Of a stretch of DNA of 64,000 nucleotides, positions 1 to 10,628 are shown in pieces. Source of the DNA: Hexactinellida sp. DTS-2022 (Eukaryota > Porifera > Hexactinellida); the NCBI GenBank assembly GCA_028753945.1, contig JAPNXP010000011.1, positions 3,224,001 to 3,288,000 of the forward strand, given 5' to 3'. Under the pieces are notes generated by a model. The model was given only the letters and a program-made list of their open reading frames with translations. It was not told the origin of the DNA and made no database searches. Position 1 is the stretch's first letter. Each line of letters starts with the position of its first letter. The position numbers were made by a program, and so were the translations under genes.

Positions 1-36
1 AATATATGGGGCATGTTTGGATATAACCCTGTAATA

Positions 37-190
37 GTGTTTCTCACGCGCGTGGGCGATAAAATGGCGGATTGACTTAGAAATGGAACCCGCCCTCCGG
101 TCAGTGCAATATAATCAATCGGAGGGGGACGATGGGAACTGCAGCGATTCGGTAAGGGGGCGACAGACTGAAAAAGGTTGAGAAACGCTG
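37..190. mobile_element. hAT-type MITE with perfect 8-bp TSD
   Basis: The 3' end reads GAGAAACGCTG, the complement of the CAGCGTTTCTCAACC terminus common in hAT elements; the 5' end GTGTTTCTC matches it but lacks the first two bases. CTGTAATA flanks both sides (29-36 and 191-198), an exact 8-bp hAT target duplication. It is non-coding. Confidence 0.75.
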
Positions 191-198
191 CTGTAATA

Positions 199-789
199 TC
201 TCTGTCCTTTTATTTTGTTTGGATTTACCTAATTCTCATAACTATGTATAGTGACGCAGAACATTGATGCAAGTTAAATATACATAATATGAATAATGCC
301 TTATATTGTATAATAAATTGTCTTTATCCGTCCGGATTTATTTATTTTCTTCTCGTACATACTAATATATACACATATGAACCGCTGCTCATACATTTAT
401 CAATTTATATATTGTCTTGTATTTATAAATAATAAATACATGTATAATATATTGGGAATTGCATTGTGGTTCTCTTAATTTCTTGAATAGTAACCTTTAT
501 TCTTTGACTTTTGAAGTACGTCTATCATTTATCAATAAAAAATTCAGAGAAAATCCCGACGCCGTCCGTATTTCTAAAAAATCTCGATTATACAAAATAA
601 TTAACTAAAATCGATATTTTTTATTTATTTTGATCAAATTTACTGTGTCTACTACGAACAGTATTTAAATACATTTATTTCTTTGTTTCTTCTAGTTCAG
701 CAAAGATGATTATTAACATTAATTAATAAAACCCTTAACCCACATTAACCCAAATTAACATTAATTAATGATTTAATTAATATAGTTTA
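199..789. other. AT-rich intergenic stretch, no gene seen
   Basis: No coding frame with recognisable content. It ends in a run of TTAACCC / ATTAATTAA-like low-complexity sequence (715-785) immediately before the nested insertion. Confidence 0.6.
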
Positions 790-912
790 ACTTGCAACAG
801 GGGCGGTCGCAGGACCTTCCCAGCCCGGTGCAGGAGAGGGGATTTTAGTACAAATCCTGGGCATGCCAGTGCAATTATATTAACAACCCGGGTTGGGCCG
901 GGGCAGAATGCC

Positions 913-1820
913 CAGTGGCGTAGCTAATGTTTCGAGGGCCCCAGTTCAAAATTATGTGCCGGGTTCCTGACCCCACTAGTTCAAAGTAGTAAATTTTAAG
1001 GAGTGCATGCATCTGGATAAACTTGGGTTCGGAAATGACATTTCCCGAATTTTGTTAGAGAAAATGTATACGTTGATAAATTGTAAAAACTCATTTTGCA
1101 TAACCAGAACATAAACTTTCTTCATGTTTGAAGCAAAAATACAATTTCAGAAAATTTATAACTGACAAACAAATAGTTATCTATACTATTAAAACACAAG
1201 CCTGGGTATGTGGGTGGGTGTTATATTTGTTTGTATGTTACGAGTTGATTGAAGAAAGTGGACGGTTTCCAAATCTGTTTTTTGGCATATAGGGGTAACT
1301 TTTGGCACCCGCCAACAAGTTGAGGTTTTCACTCAAAATTTCTCACACCTCGACAAGTTATGACATCATTGTCACATTTCGAGAACCCTGAAAATTCACT
1401 TAATCGCGCCCGCTAAGAGATAAAAATCTGAAAATTTTATTAAACATGTACATTAATGATGCGGACACGTTGGTAACACCTAATCGCAAATATGCTAACT
1501 CATTATCACATGATGACGTGATCGCAAAAATTTCACATTGGTAAATTTGACATTTTAGGCCTATTTACGCTTTATAATCAATATTAGGAGTATATAAACC
1601 ACACACCAACCGCGAAGCGGTTGGTGTGTGGTTGTGTTCTGCCGCGAAGCGACCTAGAAAACGAAGCGCGCTAGTATGTATTATAATACAAATAATTCTC
1701 AAATAACATAACTGTCATCATGAAGTATGATTAAAGTATATCTGCATAAGGGGAATTTTGGAACACTTGGGGGGCCCCTGGTTCAAAGGACCGCCTGAAA
1801 CGCCTATTGCAACGCCACTG
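913..1820. mobile_element. middle hAT MITE, itself split by a Helitron
   Basis: TIRs CAGTGGCGTAGC and, inverted, CAGTGGCGTTGC. The flanks AGAATGCC (905-912) and AGAATGCA (1821-1828) match at 7 of 8 bases. Removing the Helitron leaves about 413 bp. A diverged, inverted fragment of the same sequence (the part around 985-1060) recurs at 28475-28545, so this is a dispersed family. Confidence 0.8.
1180..1674 (+). mobile_element. complete non-autonomous Helitron (family A, copy 1)
   Basis: It begins TCTATACTATT after an A and ends CTAG before a T, the canonical Helitron A|TC...CTAG|T arrangement without target duplication. Upstream of the 3' end is a perfect 17-bp hairpin (1597-1613 paired with 1617-1633, loop GAA), stronger than most Helitron terminal hairpins. 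No Rep or helicase frame is present. Partial relatives lie at 33008-33626 (3' half) and 34618-34860 (5' half). Confidence 0.85.
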
Positions 1821-1855
1821 AGAATGCACCCTCTGGGACCGCCACTGACTAGCAA

Positions 1856-2445
1856 GCTTAGCAATAGTCAGGGATTTCTTAAGGGCGATTGTTGGTGAAA
1901 AATTTTTGGGAATTACACCAGGATTCAATGTTTCAGACACATTGTGAGGTTCAAATTTTACCGCGGTTAAGATGAGTTATACCAAAGTATCAACCTTAAA
2001 GAAATCCCGATAGTATAGTAATGTAGTTCAATATTAGACTTTTTGAGTTCATAGTTAATTTTATATTTATAGTTAAGGGACAGTATAGGTTGGATAGAGG
2101 AAACAAAAGGAATTTCAATTTGTCGCTAGCCAAATTACAGGATAATCTCTACTATCTTGCATATTAATTAACCAAGATTACAGAAATTTTTTGCAATTAG
2201 ATTTAAAAAAAATTGCAATTAGATTAAACACTTTTTGCAGCTATTTCTTAAGTACAACAAAACGTATTTGAACTTTTCGTACTCCCCCTGAGTAGGTTAA
2301 CGCATGGCACTAAGTAATTTGAAACAATATATCTAAGTTGACTCGTATACAATTAAATGAAAATAGGTAAGTAAATTAGAAAGTAAAGGAATTGGAAAAC
2401 AATGTAAGGAAATTAATTAAGAACAGGGCAAAAATCTATATACAG
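1856..2445. other. unannotated AT-rich spacer
   Basis: No recognisable coding or repeat family. Short AT-rich and poly-A/T tracts only. Confidence 0.5.
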
Positions 2446-2697
2446 TACCGTATTCCCCCGAATAAGCGCCGGGGCTTGAATCAGCTCCGGGTCAATAAAA
2501 ATGACATTCGTAGGATATAATCTTTTTGATCACTGTAATGTAATTACATTGATTTTGGATACTTCGGTAGGTTTACTGTTGATGGAAACCATTGAAACTG
2601 ACCTAAATATTATATTCTGGATTTTCCTAAGAATTTCCGGATAATTTTGGCCCACGAAAACAATAAGCGCCCGGCCGCTTATTCGGGAAATACGATA
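2446..2697. mobile_element. MITE with GAATAAGCGC-type TIRs
   Basis: The ends TACCGTATTCCCCCGAATAA and, inverted, TATCGTATTTCCCGAATAAG form TIRs of about 30 bp with TA at the boundaries, suggesting a mariner/pogo-type TA insertion. It is about 250 bp and non-coding. The exact termini are uncertain by a few bases. Confidence 0.65.
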
Positions 2698-2872
2698 AAT
2701 GAGAAGTCCAGAAAATATAACATTATATCCTTTCACTAAATAACCTTAACAAGCAAACCTTGCAAGTTCAGAAAAGATTCTGCTCCCTCACAATCAGACT
2801 CATGTAAGTCCACCATTGCCCATGCAACTCTCATTCAATTTAACTTTATATCTCTGATCTAGCAGTGCACAG

Positions 2873-3342
2873 CAGTGCTCGATAAATTAGGTGGTTTGGT
2901 GGCGTTAGTCACCAAAAGTCTTTCTCAAGCCACCAAATTTAAACTTTGGTGGCTTAATTAATAAGTTATATAGTTATGATAAGTTATATAAATCCCTCGC
3001 ATGTCTTGGGGTAAAAAGTATAAATAGAAAAACCCCACTTTCACTTTCAATTGAATTAACTTCAGTTTCAATTTTACATTCCTAGCCAGGCGTGGGTTTA
3101 CAAATCCACCATTAATTGTGGCTTAACTAATCCACCATTAATTGTGGAATCATTTGATGTTGTGTAGATTAAGTTGTTCGTTGAATTATTGGTTATTAAT
3201 ATTAGTGTTGTTTTACGGCATCAGAAGTTTGTCAAGCCATCAGTGGTTTGTTAAACCGGCCGTTGATTATTCTTTAGCCACCAGAAAAAGTGAGATGGTG
3301 GCTTAATTAGCCACCATCAAAATTTCATTTTGTCGAACACTG
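2873..3342. mobile_element. hAT MITE, perfect TSD GTGCACAG
   Basis: Ends CAGTGCTCGATAAATTAGG and, inverted, CAGTGTTCGACAAAATGA. GTGCACAG is present exactly on both sides (2865-2872 and 3343-3350). The interior carries repeated GGTGG / CCACCA-type tracts in inverted pairs. A second copy of the family lies at about 49912-50212. Confidence 0.88.
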
Positions 3343-3433
3343 GTGCACAGTCTGCTCACAGATATTCGCTGGAAGTGAAGAGTGAATCGGATCGTACCCT
3401 GTAATGTGATGCTCTGCTCCCTCACAATCAGAC

Positions 3434-3633
3434 CAGGGTGACCAGATGTCCTTCTTTTGGAAGGACAGTCCTTTCTTTTAGACTTAAATTAGCTAAACCT
3501 ATAAATATGGCCAAAATCTCTGATAATACATAATTGTATCTCATAATACAAGTACAATAACAATATTAATAAACAAAAAATGTTTGAATATGAAAAAGTC
3601 CTTCTTTTTGACATAGTAGATCTGGACACCCTG
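3434..3633. mobile_element. hAT MITE (CAGGGTGACCAGATG family)
   Basis: Ends CAGGGTGACCAGATG and, inverted, CAGGGTGTCCAGATC. The flanks repeat CAATCAGAC on both sides (8-9 bp, boundary ambiguous by one base). It is inserted in the second copy of the local duplication. The 47296-47606 element belongs to the same broad family. Confidence 0.8.
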
Positions 3634-3755
3634 CAATCAGACTCATGTAAGCCCACCATTTCCCATGCTACTCTCATTCAATTTAACTTTATATCTCTGA
3701 TCTAGCAGTAGCACAGTCTGCTCACAGATATTCGCTTGGAAGTGAGGAGTGAACG

Positions 3756-4302
3756 GAATTCTTCTTTACAACCTGCTAACTCTTTAATGCTCTTACAGAT
3801 TAATCAAACCAAACATTCTCCACCTCCTTCCTATCGATATTTGATGCCTTATACGTTCTAACATCCTACTTTTTAGTTAGAAGAACCTTTTCTGATTAAT
3901 TATACTAAATTTAGAACTAGCATTAATTGCTAAGTTCACTTTGTGCCTTTCGATTGTACCAAATGACTATTTCTCTTTACAATCAGCTAGCAATTAATAC
4001 TATTTTATGCTCTCTCTATACAGTAGAACCTCGTTAATAAGAACACCAAGGGTGGCCGTTTCCTTAATTCGTATTAACTGGTGTCAATTGTTTTGAAAAT
4101 CCTTTGAAGGGATATTATTAAGGCTTATTTGAGTTGTAAGTTGTTCACTCAGGATTGTTTTGGTTAAAAGTTCTCTTAAAAAAAATTAATTAATTAATTA
4201 AATATTTGTGTTCGAAAACACACCGGAAATCCGTATTAACCTCGTTGATAATTTATAGATTTATTCGTCTCGATCGAAATGGCCTTCTCAAACATAACCT
4301 TG
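3756..4302. other. AT-rich spacer with a pogo-like 5' terminus
   Basis: No gene. At about 4020 a CAGTAGAACCTCGTTAATAA terminus typical of pogo/Tigger-derived MITEs begins, but no matching inverted 3' end was found, so it is probably a truncated copy. Confidence 0.45.
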
Positions 4303-4417
4303 CAGGGCCGGCGGAAGCAGTTTTAAATTGGTCAGGCCATGGCTTGACCGGCCAAACTATTTACGTTAGAGAAGTCAGGCCATGGCCTGACCGGCCTGAC
4401 CGCTTCCGCCGTCCCTG
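4303..4417. mobile_element. small palindromic hAT-like MITE
   Basis: Ends CAGGGCCGGCGGAAGCAGT and, inverted, CAGGGACGGCGGAAGCGGT; the interior is GGTCAGGCCATGGC-rich and self-complementary. The flanks are only weakly similar, so a TSD is not established. The TIR is close to that of the 59532-59690 element. Confidence 0.65.
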
Positions 4418-4554
4418 CAGACTTGGTAGTGATAACTTATCATAATAGAAACTTCCCAATGGCAACTAGGAACTTGCCCTATCTGATGACAGTATTGGTA
4501 TTAATTTACAGTCGGATAACCTGAGGATTGACTCTTTCATAGTTTTACTTTTTT

Positions 4555-4662
4555 GAATTACTAATCACTTTCAATCCTACATAGTGACGATTGTAATCTT
4601 CTGAAATATTGGGGAAATACCAACTTATCACTCATGTAGAACTGAAAGTGATTAGTAATTTA
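4555..4662. repeat. imperfect inverted repeat / hairpin
   Basis: AATTACTAATCACTTTCA near 4556 is exactly complementary to TGAAAGTGATTAGTAATT near 4642; pairing continues with mismatches for about 28 bp around a 50-nt loop. Confidence 0.6.
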
Positions 4663-5450
4663 ATTATTCCAAAATTTTGATCTATCATCAGAAGCCTACT
4701 AGTAACACTAACTTGATAATATGCGATTGAGTCTAATCGAATTATCTATCTATATTTAATACATTGATTTATCATTGGCAGGTTTTCAGTCAGATTTATA
4801 AATACAAAAAAGTGCTAAATTAAGAAAAGTAATATCTAGAGGCAAGCTTAGGGTCCTATGATACAATAAGTTATAAAACAGCTAATTGAAATTGAATGCA
4901 ATGAAGTTATTCAAATTAAGGATACAAAGCAAATACGTTTTACATATAATACACATATATAATATAGTATCCACAGGTTTAACTCATTCACAATGAACAG
5001 TTATTTGATGTAAGCAAAGTTGCGAAGCGACCAAAAATGGCTCGTTGGCATTAATGATTCCTTTGATACTAAAGCAACTTTGTAATAACGCAATATTCAT
5101 ATAAAATAATATGTATATTCATAATTCACATCGTTATTAGGCAACACCATAGAATTGATTTATAGGACAACCATAATGTTTAGAAATAATTTAAATATTG
5201 AAGGTATAATTTGTTATAATAACTGACATTTGTGGTTACTTAACAAATCTTGGTCATTTCTGAACCATGGATCCAATGACAAACCAGTATTTTTGAGTGA
5301 TCTTAAACAATTCCATGGAACTTTCAATACTTATGCACACTGGCAGTAAATATTGATTGCTCTCATGTCTAAAAATCGTAATTAGGATGAAACAAACTTT
5401 TTTCCAAAATCAATCCCAAGTAAACAACTTGTAATAGCATATACCCTTAT
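4663..5450. other. AT-rich spacer, no gene seen
   Basis: No coding content. AGCGACCAAAAATGGCTCGTT at about 5027-5046 resembles the 3' terminus of the local Helitron-like family B and may be a truncated end. Confidence 0.4.
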
Positions 5451-5816
5451 TAGTAGGGCAGCTCGATCTTTGGTAGGATCCACTTCAGCCTGATACATTA
5501 TGACCTCCATCATGCATTAAAAAAATGGTCACTTTAATATTATTCGGACAAAAGTCCGCATTTACGAACTCATGTCAAATGACTTCGTATAAGGTTATTT
5601 TATACATTGTCGTTTTCAGAACAGTGTGCGCTGTCGAAAGATGGGTCACTCGATAAGGTTGCTATCATTTTTGAGAATGGAATGTTGAACATTCCACCGT
5701 TGTCAAGGAAACTTTAAATCAAATATGGTCATGCGACCATATTTAATTAACGGAAATTCCATGCTGATTACGAATATCTTATTTCTAGATTGGATTAAAT
5801 ATCACTTAAAAAGTTA

Positions 5817-6006
5817 TACAGTCGAAACCGGTTTATTCTAACTCGGGTTATTCTAACTTATCGGTTTATTCTAACTATTAGTAATGCAATATTTTGTAAG
5901 AAATTCCAACTATACTGTATTTTTCATCGGTATTTTCTAACTATCGGTTTTTTCTTACTATTTTTATCTGAAAAGAAATGGTTAGAAAAAACAGGTTTGA
6001 ACTGTA
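5817..6006. mobile_element. TA-target MITE, 190 bp (copy 1)
   Basis: TACAGTCGAAACCGG at the 5' end pairs with GGTTTGAACTGTA at the 3' end; the body repeats YTATTCTAAC / GTTAGAAAAAAC motifs. The inserted point corresponds to a TA in the undisrupted right arm (near 7732), which confirms a TA duplication. An inverted 190-bp copy sits at 7014-7203. Confidence 0.85.
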
Positions 6007-6284
6007 TTACATTTAGTGGTTAATGATTAGCTACTAAAAGTAATATAGTGAAAATTGTGTGAAGACTGTAATGGTATAAGAAAATTATGGTTCGTACCAT
6101 GACACTAGAAATATTGCTTCTCACAGTTACAACTACAAAATTCTGTGCATTTCCATCGCGCTTTTCTGCACGCGCATCTACCGCCACAGTCACTTCTACT
6201 CTTGAAGCTACATTTCACCAATTCACTGCATGCCTTTGAAGCCAGAGGTAAACTGTTCCATACAGGAACCCATGATCGGATTTT

Positions 6285-6455
6285 TTCATCAAGACCGAAC
6301 CGACCGGTCTCATGTCGGTTTGGTCTGCTTATTTTCAAGTTCGATCTGGACCAGCTATTTCCATTCCAAAATTTTGATCATACGGTCTGGACCGGTCCTG
6401 ACTATCCAGAAAAAAATCATAATTGTCCGGTCCGGTCCATGAAATTTCCGGACTG
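6285..6455. mobile_element. CCGGTCCGG-rich insertion in the 6105-7740 gene
   Basis: It separates the conserved GWGWTRDA from W-x-PVWNSLP, which are nearly adjacent in the family. The edges CAGTCCGGAAATTTCATG and, on the other strand, TGATCGGATTTTTTCATC are related in inverted orientation, suggesting a degenerate hAT-like MITE. No TSD could be fixed. Confidence 0.5.
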
Positions 6456-7013
6456 CTGCATCTCTGGTCCAGCCCCAACCTTCTGAGTAGGTAAGTACCA
6501 GTTGTTCAGTTTGCTCACAAGTGCACTATATTCCAGACTGATATGCAACTCGTTTTGATTGTTTTAGTAGTGTAGCCCGGGTGAGCGGTATTCTCTCCAT
6601 TGTTTTCTCCTGTTAAAACATTCCTTTTCTTGCATCATCCACATACTGCAAATTACTTGCTTTATCATAAAGAATAAAGTGCAGCATTCCACCAGCTGGA
6701 AATGCTGAACATCGAATTCCACTTTTGTATAAGGGTTGAGTGCCATGTAGGTAAAGGCAACTGTCACATCATGATAACAGTTCGATGCATCCCATGCTGA
6801 CTTCTTGCCTCTCATATAGAATGCAGATGTAGTTTCACATCCCGTGAAACAATGGAAAACAGGAAGGGCCAGAGATTTCTCCCTTCCTAGTTCTTCGTAT
6901 ATTGCATTGATATGATGGTATGTAGAAGTTCTTTCCTGACCAAAGCTAACCCAAATGTTCACATCTTTGCTTATGGTAATCAAGTGGTGTAACTTTCCAA
7001 CAAGGATCACCAA

Positions 7014-7203
7014 TACAGTTCAAACCGGTTTTTTCTAACCATTTCTTTTCAGATAAAAATAGTAAGAAAAAACCGATAGTTAGAAAAAACCGATGAAAAA
7101 TACAGTATAGTTGGAATTTCTTACAAAATATTGCATTACTAATAGTTAGAATAAACCGTTTAGTTAGAATAACCCGACTTAGTATAAACCGGTTTCGACT
7201 GTA
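7014..7203. mobile_element. TA-target MITE, 190 bp (copy 2, inverted)
   Basis: Same length as the 5817-6006 element and its reverse complement over the whole length; begins TACAGTTCAAACC-like and ends GGTTTCGACTGTA. It lies in the decayed gene directly after the codons for VRTIDTDV, breaking the reading frame. Confidence 0.85.
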
Positions 7204-7515
7204 CTACATCCGTGTCAATTGTGCGCACTAGACACTTAGTAATTAGTACAGCTATTGAGAAGGGCATTCTGTAAATGGATCAGCAGTCTGGTGTCATCTT
7301 CCCATGATCACATCGTGCAATAGAACGATCAAATGCTCGAAGAATAGCTGTGGCACCAGTCGTGATGATTATTTATTTGCCTCCGGGACAATTCACATAG
7401 GCAATCTTGTTGGAAAGAAATGAAACAGTTCTTGTTTATTAGTTGGATCACGTAAGAAATCCCAATTTCTTGGGAGCTTATTCTTACTTGCAACTTTTCT
7501 TCGAATACTTTACCT

Positions 7516-7666
7516 CAAGGTTGAAACCAAATACTGATATATTTGGTTGAACCGAATATTATTTGCCGAATAGTTGAAATTTGGTTTCCAACCTGATATA
7601 ATATTCGTATTCGGTAGGGCAACTATTCATGGATATTGATATTCGGTTCGAGCGGATTCAACCTTG
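7516..7666. mobile_element. hAT-like MITE, TSD CTTTACCT/CTTTACCA
   Basis: Ends CAAGGTTGAAACC and, inverted, CAAGGTTGAATCC; the flanks at 7508-7515 and 7667-7674 match at 7 of 8 bases. Removing it joins a KESARERSGK-like tract to the downstream LPRNW motif of the minus-strand gene. Confidence 0.75.
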
Positions 7667-8249
7667 CTTTACCACTCTTTTCTCTAGCAGATTCTTTGGT
7701 GCTCCTGGGAACCACCAAATGTAATATAACTTGTAAAGTGATACTTAATCCAATCAGGAAATAGGATATTCGTAATCAGCATGGAATTTCCGTTAATTAA
7801 ACATGGTCACATGACCATATTTGATTTAAAAGGTTTCCTTGACAAAGGTGGAATCTTGAACATTCCATTCCAGAGTTGCACGCGGGCCGGCCCGTCCCGC
7901 AAGCCCGCGGATTAACCGCGGGCTGCCCGCAGGCTGCGGGCCGACTTTCTTTTCGGCCCGCGGGCCTGTGCGGGCCGGAAAGCCAGGCAGGAATGTTTTT
8001 AATTGTCAAGAATTACCAATTTATTAAGGAATACTTACTTAAATGGAACTTTGTAACTGTAGTTAGTAAGCAAGTATTCACTTATTGGTGTTTGCAGAAA
8101 CTCCCTCCCATAAAAGGATTCCCTAATTAGTCTCTCCATAGTGATAAATTGCAAACAGAATTTTATAAATAAATACCCTGTTTCCAAATGAAATTAATTA
8201 ATTAATTTCAAATTCTATATTTCTTAATACTATCCCCATATTCATTTAC

Positions 8250-8669
8250 CAAGGGTGGGGTTGGTTAACCGATCTGAGGCTACGGTTACAATTCCATTTC
8301 TCGCCACGGTTAACCGGTTAACCGCCCATCCTACTCAATACAATAAATCCTTTATAAAAATTTGATTCTACTACAGAATAAGACTCAGCTGTATAAATTA
8401 TAACTGCATAAGTATATTAACTGATACATTTCGTGATTTAGGTAAATTTAATTCAATGTTGTCAAAGAAAATTTATTAAGTGGTGATGAGAAATGGATTT
8501 AGGACTACATTATCTGATAAAATTCAAAAACTTTTAGTACTTTATACATTAATTTCCCAATAACTCTGCTTATATTCAACAGACCGGCTAACTGGTTAAT
8601 AAAATCTCTAACCGTTAACCGATGTCAGCAACGGTTAACCGGTTAGCCGGTTAACCGAATCCAGCCTTG
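8250..8669. mobile_element. MITE with GGTTAACCG-rich ends inside the hAT
   Basis: Ends CAAGGGTGGGGTTGGTTAAC and, inverted, CAAGGCTGGATTCGGTTAAC. CATTTAC occurs on both sides (8243-8249 and 8670-8676). Repeated GGTTAACCGGTT palindromes lie at both ends. It sits about 20 bp before the BED-domain frame and may separate it from its promoter. Confidence 0.78.
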
Positions 8670-8688
8670 CATTTACTAAAGTCCACCG

Positions 8689-10628
8689 ATGTCTTTCGTT
8701 GATAATGAACAAGTCAACATTGAAATCTTTTCTGTTCCCGAACTCGAACGTATCTTAACGAGAACTCCCGATCGTGTTGAACTAATTTTCAATTCCAAAA
8801 GCAAGTCAAAAGTATGGAAAACCTTCAGATTCATCCGTGTAGATGAAATTCTAGTACCTAATCTATGCGCCTGTCTTCGTTGTAAATCGGTATTTAGAAC
8901 TTCTCGAAATGTAGGCACTTCGCACCTGGTACGACACCAAAGGAGCTGCAGTGTCTGCCCCTCGAGCACCTCCACTCAGCTGTCTTGAGCAGGTTACAAA
9001 GCAAAAGTTCAAGCTAACCAAAGAGGATTCAGAAGCTATCAAGGATTCTGAGCTGGCAATATGTGCATTGGGTTATCAGAGCTTCCATTCTTTGGAATCT
9101 GAGGGTCTGTCCAAGTTCGCACAGACTTTTGTTGACCTAGGCGCAAAGCGAGGACGATTTGATGTTTCAATTAAAGATGGCACACTTCTCGGACGAAATG
9201 CAGTGCAGAGCCATTGCTTATCGAAAGCTAAGACGATGCAAGCCAGGCTCCGAGATACCCTGAATGAACCGATTTGTTCCTCATCCATTGCTCTTACCAC
9301 CGATATGTGGACGGACAATTTCCGTAAATTGAGCTACCTCGACGTGCACGCATTTTGGGTCAGCAAGGAATTCATACTGACCACTGTCTCTTAGCGGTGG
9401 AACACTTCGGGACAGACTCTCATACAGGCGATAATATTTTGAGACATTTCAAACAAATAACAGAGGAGTATGGCCTGATAAGCTTTTCTGCTCCTGTTGT
9501 TACGGACAAAGGCTCCAACATGGTCGCCGGATTGCGCGATTCCCCCAGGATTTACTGCATTTGTCACCGCCTGCACACAGTTTTTACCGATGCCTACAAA
9601 GAGACCCAGCGACAGGTCCCAGAGGTGAAGAAATATGAAGAAGCGGCCGCAACTCTCTGTAAATATGTCAAGCAAGCTACAGGAATACAAGAAACACTTC
9701 CTGTCTCAATTAAACATGGAGGAACCACCCGTCCGTGGACGTCTATCTACCGTCGCGCACACAGCATCCACGAGAGCTATGCCAAACTTTCGGAGAAGTT
9801 AACAGAAAGGGTTAAATTACCTCTACTGGCTGCTGTCGACAAAGAGCTTAACGAGCAAATCCGTGATGTGACGGAAGTTTTTAATTGTGTGTTTGAGAAC
9901 TTACAGTACAACACACGTCCAACAATAAACCTCGTAATCCCGTCATATTACAAGCTTTCTGCCATGGCCAGCCACGAAGATCTGGACAGCCTCGAGATCG
10001 CAACGCTGAAACAAAATATTCATTCTCTCCTAGACGAGAATTTATATAGCTCAACAACACAATTCCACTGGATAGCCACAATATTCGACCCAGGTTTCAA
10101 ATCTCTCAGCTTTCCCCCAGACTCAACCCCTGTGGACAGGAAGTTCAAACGAGATTTGTTGAAAGACCTCCCTGGATGGCTTGAGACACTGGCACAGACC
10201 AACAGTGGAACAACACAGCCAACGTCTCCAGTCCCAGAATCCATTGCCGAGAAAGAAACCGAAGAACTCCCTAAAAAGAAAAGAAAATCGTTCTTTGGTT
10301 CTATGCGCAACAACGTCCAACCTGTAATGCGCATTGGGAATGCAACGCTCAACTTGCAGCAAGAGTACGATATGTATATTAATGGTGGGCAGATTATGAC
10401 GAAGAAAATCCCCTGACTTATTGGGCCACAGTCCATCACCGTTTTCCCCTCCTGGGAAAACTGGTTCTCCATGTTCTATGCTGTCCGGCTACTTCCGCGC
10501 AATCCGAACGTGACTTTTCACACACCGGACTGATATTAACGTCAAGAAGATCACTTCTTTCACCAAAATATGTCACTGCATTAGAATTTATAGCTGCTAC
10601 TCATCGAGCAAGACTTGGCACATTTTAA
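8689..10628 (+). pseudogene. hAT transposase (BED finger + RNase H-like + dimerisation), frameshifted
   Basis: Four pieces in order. Frame 1 from 8689: BED zinc finger (VWKTF near residue 45, C-x2-C, GTSHLVRHQRSC). Frame 2 from about 8960: N-terminal helical region, then TTDMWTD, the hAT catalytic block with the first Asp. Frame 1 again from about 9375: HCLLAVEHFG, VVTDKGSNM (second Asp) and CICHRLHTV. Frame 3 from about 10390 to the TAA at 10626-10628: DEENPLTYWATV, ATSAQSERDFSHTG and RRSLLSPKYV, the hAT C-terminal dimerisation domain. The three frame changes are single small indels rather than introns, because homology is continuous across them. At about 645 codons the length is normal for the family. 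The locus is recently dead, given the intact TIRs. Confidence 0.88.

Larger units (their letters stand above)
798..1847. mobile_element. outer hAT MITE of a three-layer nest
   Basis: Termini CAGGGGCGGTCGCAGGA and, inverted, CAGTGGCGGTCCCAGAG form hAT-type TIRs. The flanks ACTTGCAA (790-797) and ACTAGCAA (1848-1855) match at 7 of 8 bases. Without its insertion the element would be only about 130 bp. It was the first of three insertions here, since its body is split by the 913-1820 element. Confidence 0.8.
2780..3755. repeat. direct duplication of a ~220-bp segment, each copy opened by a different MITE
   Basis: The stretch starting CTGCTCCCTCACAATCAGA occurs at about 2780 and again at about 3413, followed in both by the same tract through TCTCTGATCTAGCAGT and ACAGATATTCGCT. 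Copy 1 was interrupted by the 2873-3342 MITE and copy 2 by the 3434-3633 MITE, so the duplication predates both insertions. Confidence 0.75.
6105..7740 (-). pseudogene. decayed gene: HEEADTR/DTDV/FTGCDTTSAF family with C-terminal Cys-rich domain
   Basis: Read on the minus strand with several frame changes, the order is: KESARE-like tract near 7720; LPRNWDFLRDPTNKQELFHF near 7430; CDH...DDTRLLIHLQNA near 7290; VRTIDTDV near 7210; then, after a MITE, NIWVSFGQ, LPVFHCFTGCETTSAFY and GKKSAWDA (6780-6960); KRVAYQSG near 6540; EGWGWTRDA near 6470; and, after a second insertion, PVWNSLPLASKACSELVKC followed by CGGRCACRKARWKCTEFCSC (6110-6260). I recognise this motif order from uncharacterised proteins in cnidarian, sponge, mollusc and insect genomes. 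The E(A)DTR and DTDV acidic motifs resemble the metal-binding residues of PIN/FEN1-like nucleases, and the tail resembles a CXC/tesmin Cys-rich DNA-binding domain; both assignments are inference. It is clearly non-functional here. Confidence 0.7.

Noticed and set aside
6145..6486. Plus-strand open frames of 113 and 70 codons
   Set aside because: Antisense to the Cys-rich C-terminus and the CCGGTCCGG insertion; the minus strand carries the recognised motifs.
7797..8130. GC-rich open frames on both strands near the hAT left end
   Set aside because: They arise from the GCGGGCCG subterminal repeats; overlapping frames on both strands with no domain.
9076..10472. Minus-strand frames of 66-150 codons over the hAT gene
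   Set aside because: Antisense to the clear BED-hAT transposase on the plus strand.
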